DNA of 64,000 bases. It comes from Rhizobium sp. NZLR1. GTDB lineage: Bacteria; Pseudomonadota; Alphaproteobacteria; Rhizobiales; Rhizobiaceae. Numbering within the stretch: the first letter of the stretch is position 1; each line of letters opens with the position of its first letter. The position numbers and the translations under genes are program-made. Shown piece after piece: positions 60,929 to 64,000 of this stretch. Location of the stretch: contig NZ_CP071632.1 of NCBI RefSeq assembly GCF_017357385.1, positions 3,539,501 to 3,603,500 of the forward strand, read 5' to 3'. The notes beneath the pieces are model-generated. The model saw only the letters and a list, made by a program, of their open reading frames with translations, had not been told where the DNA came from and did not search any database.

Positions 60929-63900
60929 GATTTGCTCATTTTTTCGTCGACCGGCCGATCTTTGCGGCGGTCATCTCGATCCTTTTTCTCGTCGTCGGCG
61001 GCATTGCCTACACGCAATTGCCGGTATCCCAGTATCCGGAGATAGCGCCGCCGACCATCGTCGTGCGCACCTCCTATCCCGGCGCCGACCCGCAGACGAT
61101 CGCCGATACCGTTTCGACGCCGCTTGAACAACAGATCAACGGCGTCGAAGACATGCTTTACATGTCCTCGTACTCCAGCGCCGATGGCGCCATGTCGTTG
61201 ACCATCACCTTCAAGCTCGGCACCGATCTCGACAAGGTCCAGGTGCTTGTCCAGAACCGGGTTTCCATCGCCCTCCCCCGTCTTCCCGAGGAAGTTCAGC
61301 GGCTTGGGGTGACCACCGACAAAAGCTCACCTGATCTGATGATGGTGGTGCACCTGCTGTCGCCGTCGCACCGCTATGACCAGCTTTACGTCTCGAACTA
61401 CGCCCGCAACCGCATTCGCGACGTTCTCGTGCGCCTCGACGGTGTCGGCGACGTGCAGATCTTCGGCGAACGCCAATATTCGATGCGAATCTGGCTGGAT
61501 CCGGAAAAGCTCTCCGCCTATGGCATGACGTCAGACGATGTCGTCTCCGCCCTGAGAGACCAAAACGTCCAGGTATCGGGCGGCAAGATCGGTGCCCCGC
61601 CGGTAACCGGCAAGAATGCATTCGAATATACGGTACGAACGGAAGGCCGCTTCTCCGATGCGCGAGAGTTCCGTTATGTCATCGTGAAATCGACGACAGC
61701 GGGGCGACTTGTTCAGTTGCAGGACGTCGCCCGTATCGAACTCGGCGCGCAGGACTACGTCACCAACAGTTATCTCAACAACGACCCCGCAGTTGCTCTC
61801 GGCATCTTCGCCCGGCCGGGAAGCAACGCGCTCGACACGGCCCATCAGATCCAGACGCTCATGAAGGACGTCTCGCAGAATTTCCCGCCGGGCCTGGAAT
61901 ATCGCATTGTATATGACACGACCGAATTCATCTCGGATTCGATCACCGAGGTATACAGGACCATCGCCGAGGCGGCCATCCTTGTGGCGATCGTCGTTCT
62001 TGTCTTCCTGCAATCCTGGCGAACCGCAATCATTCCGATCATCGCCATCCCTGTATCGCTGATTGGCACCTTCGCCGTCCTGCTGGCATTCGGCTTCTCG
62101 CTCAACATGCTCACCTTGTTCGGTCTGGTGCTGGCGATCGGCATCGTCGTCGACGACGCGATCGTGGTGGTGGAAAACGTCGAGCGCAATCTGGCCCGCG
62201 GCATGACGCCGAAGCAGGCTTCCCATGTCACGATGGACGAAGTCGGAACCGCCGTCGTCGCCATCTCGCTGGTGCTGATCGCCGTGTTCGTGCCGACAGC
62301 CTTCATCCCGGGCATATCCGGCCAGTTTTACAGGCAGTTCGCCGTGACGATCTCGGTCACCACCGCGATATCGGCGTTGAATTCACTGACACTGTCGCCC
62401 GCCCTTGCGGGGATATTGCTGAAAACCCATGACCATGAAACCAAGCCCACGAATGTTGCATCACGCCTGGGAAGAGGTCTTGCAAAGGGCTTCAATCATG
62501 GGTTCGATCGGCTGAGCTCCGGCTATTCATGGACCATTCGGCATCTGGTCAGCAGTTGGGTCGGCCTGACCGCGGCGATGGTCGCCTTCGTCTGCCTGCT
62601 CGGAGCAACCTGGTACATGAGCACCCGCGTTCCCGCGGGCTTCATCCCGACCATGGACCAGGGCTACGCGATCATCGTCATACAGCTTCCCGATGGTGCC
62701 TCGCTTGCGCGTACCGACGCCGTGGTCAAACAGGTGGGCGATATCGCCCGTACTGTGCCCGGTGTCGGCAACGCCGTACAGTTTGCCGGCTTCAGCGGCG
62801 CGACATTCACCAATGCCTCGAATGCCGGCGTCGTCTTCGTGCCCTTCAAATCCTTTGCTGAACGTGAAGAAGGCGGAGAGAACGCCAACAAGATCATCGG
62901 CGAGCTTTACGGCAAACTGCAAAGCATCCAGGAAGCCTTCATCATCGCCATCCCGCCGCCATCCGTGCGTGGCGTCGGCAATTCCGGTGGTTTCAAGATG
63001 CAGATTTCCGATCTTGAAAACGCCGACATGACGCGCGTGCTCGGTCTCGCCCGCCAGATGATGGGTGCGGCAGCCACGACCGAGGGACTGACCGGCGTCT
63101 TTACGACATTCTCCGATGCAAGCCCGCAATACTTCCTGGCGATCGACCGTGACAAGGCGCGGTTCTTGAACGTGCCGATCCCCAATATCTTCAACGCGCT
63201 TTCCATCAATCTCGGCGTCGCCTACGTTAACGATTTCAATGCGTTCGGCCGCGTCTACCAGGTCCGTGCCCAGGCCGACCGGCAATATCGCATGGACAGG
63301 GAAGACATCCTCGCCCTGAAGGTTCGATCGGCGACCGGCGCGCTGGTTCCGCTTGGAACGTTGATGGATATCCAAGATGCCAGCGGCCCGGCGCTTGTCC
63401 AGCGCTACAACATGTATGTCTCGGTGCCGCTTCAGGGCAATCCGACGCCGGGGACATCGACGGGCGATGCCATCGCGAAGATGGAAGCGCTGGCGGCGAA
63501 GATCCTGCCGCAAGGGACAACCTTCGAATGGACCGAACTCGCTTACCAGGAGACCCATACCGGCAACACGGCCGTTTACATCTTCGCCCTGTCTGTCGTC
63601 TTCGTCTTCCTGGCGCTGGCGGCACAATATGAGAGCTGGGTTCTGCCCTTGGCGATCATTCTCATCGTTCCGCTTGCGGTGCTCGCGGCGTTGATCGGGG
63701 TCTCGCTGAGAGGAATGGACAACAACGTCCTGACGCAGATCGGCCTGATCGTGCTGATCGGCCTTGCGGCCAAGAACGCCATTCTGATCGTCGAGTTTGC
63801 CAGGCAAGCGGAAGATGAGGGCAAGTCGCCGGTGGAGGCGGCCATCGAGGCCAGCCATCTCCGCCTGCGCCCGATCCTGATGACGGCATTCGCCTTCATC

Positions 63901-64000
63901 TTCGGCGTTCTGCCGCTTGCCATCGCCACCGGCCCCGGCGCCGAAATGCGCCAGTCGCTCGGCACCGCCGTCTTTTCGGGCATGCTTGGTGTGACGATCT
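60925..64000 (+). CDS. RND efflux pump inner-membrane protein, second system (cut by window edge)
   Basis: At least 1025 residues are visible from MRFAHFFVDRPIFAAVISIL to the right edge, with no stop; only the final helix region is missing from a normal length near 1045. Proton-relay motif GIVVDDAIVVVENVERNLAR, and in the second half GLAAKNAILIVEFARQAEDE. The two pumps of this window are clearly paralogous, but differ along their length, so they are not a recent duplication. No outer-membrane channel gene is in view; one could lie beyond the edge. Confidence 0.95.
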   Translation, partial: MRFAHFFVDRPIFAAVISILFLVVGGIAYTQLPVSQYPEIAPPTIVVRTSYPGADPQTIADTVSTPLEQQINGVEDMLYMSSYSSADGAMSLTITFKLGTDLDKVQVLVQNRVSIALPRLPEEVQRLGVTTDKSSPDLMMVVHLLSPSHRYDQLYVSNYARNRIRDVLVRLDGVGDVQIFGERQYSMRIWLDPEKLSAYGMTSDDVVSALRDQNVQVSGGKIGAPPVTGKNAFEYTVRTEGRFSDAREFRYVIVKSTTAGRLVQLQDVARIELGAQDYVTNSYLNNDPAVALGIFARPGSNALDTAHQIQTLMKDVSQNFPPGLEYRIVYDTTEFISDSITEVYRTIAEAAILVAIVVLVFLQSWRTAIIPIIAIPVSLIGTFAVLLAFGFSLNMLTLFGLVLAIGIVVDDAIVVVENVERNLARGMTPKQASHVTMDEVGTAVVAISLVLIAVFVPTAFIPGISGQFYRQFAVTISVTTAISALNSLTLSPALAGILLKTHDHETKPTNVASRLGRGLAKGFNHGFDRLSSGYSWTIRHLVSSWVGLTAAMVAFVCLLGATWYMSTRVPAGFIPTMDQGYAIIVIQLPDGASLARTDAVVKQVGDIARTVPGVGNAVQFAGFSGATFTNASNAGVVFVPFKSFAEREEGGENANKIIGELYGKLQSIQEAFIIAIPPPSVRGVGNSGGFKMQISDLENADMTRVLGLARQMMGAAATTEGLTGVFTTFSDASPQYFLAIDRDKARFLNVPIPNIFNALSINLGVAYVNDFNAFGRVYQVRAQADRQYRMDREDILALKVRSATGALVPLGTLMDIQDASGPALVQRYNMYVSVPLQGNPTPGTSTGDAIAKMEALAAKILPQGTTFEWTELAYQETHTGNTAVYIFALSVVFVFLALAAQYESWVLPLAIILIVPLAVLAALIGVSLRGMDNNVLTQIGLIVLIGLAAKNAILIVEFARQAEDEGKSPVEAAIEASHLRLRPILMTAFAFIFGVLPLAIATGPGAEMRQSLGTAVFSGMLGVTI

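Noticed and set aside
62527..63858. 443-codon minus-strand frame inside the second RND pump
   Set aside because: Lies wholly inside a coding region with complete RND motifs; shadow frame.

Overview
The window looks like chromosomal DNA of an alphaproteobacterium of the order Rhizobiales, most probably the Rhizobium leguminosarum / R. etli group. The evidence is a high-GC background with C/G-ending codons, a braDEFGC-type amino-acid ABC operon, the pssB-pssA exopolysaccharide pair, the alphaproteobacterial cell-cycle genes sciP, ctrA, chpT and eipA, and several palindromic intergenic repeats of rhizobial type. No rRNA, tRNA, CRISPR array, prophage or insertion sequence was recognised. The species call rests on remembered family resemblance, not on a search.

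Layout. 0-6.5 kb: the start of urease accessory gene ureD and the urea ABC transporter urtABCDE, all on the minus strand (urea capture coupled to urease). 6.7-13.1 kb: a secreted PAP2 acid phosphatase, divergent from a two-gene signalling unit made of a permease-fused hybrid histidine kinase and a LuxR-type response regulator. 13.1-19.9 kb: a D-2-hydroxyacid dehydrogenase and the bra (LIV) operon with one extra small membrane-protein gene. 20.4-23.4 kb: pssB, pssA and the decayed remains of a LuxR-type quorum-sensing regulator. 23.8-28.8 kb: a cell-cycle block (sciP, ctrA, a single-domain receiver, chpT, eipA) with a FliJ-like gene, a PqiA-like membrane gene and a small GNAT gene. 28.9-39.6 kb: housekeeping (rRNA methyltransferase, rluD, rpoH, purA) mixed with a coiled-coil protein, a large acidic membrane protein, an EamA exporter and a GNAT protein. 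40-44.7 kb: a GGDEF/EAL protein, then xylonate dehydratase with a tartronate-semialdehyde-type reductase. 44.8-64 kb: an efflux-rich stretch with two RND pumps (the second cut by the window edge), an EmrAB-type pump with its MarR regulator, a CPA1 antiporter, two LysR genes each divergent from an enzyme gene, and the DNA-repair gene mpg.

How the parts fit. The urea transporter feeds urease. ChpT passes phosphate to CtrA, SciP restrains CtrA and EipA is a known CtrA-linked envelope protein, so most of a regulatory circuit lies within 5 kb; candidate CtrA boxes and a GANTC cluster lie in the relevant intergenic regions. PssA starts exopolysaccharide assembly and PssB modulates it.

The most unusual item is the kinase at 8.8-12.2 kb: an NCS1-like permease, an eight-cysteine module, HisKA/HATPase and a receiver in one chain, with its probable partner regulator overlapping its 3' end. 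Also notable are an esterase-fold protein without its catalytic serine upstream of an RND pump, a clear MarR operator, a clear LysR-type box, and a family of dispersed hairpin repeats.
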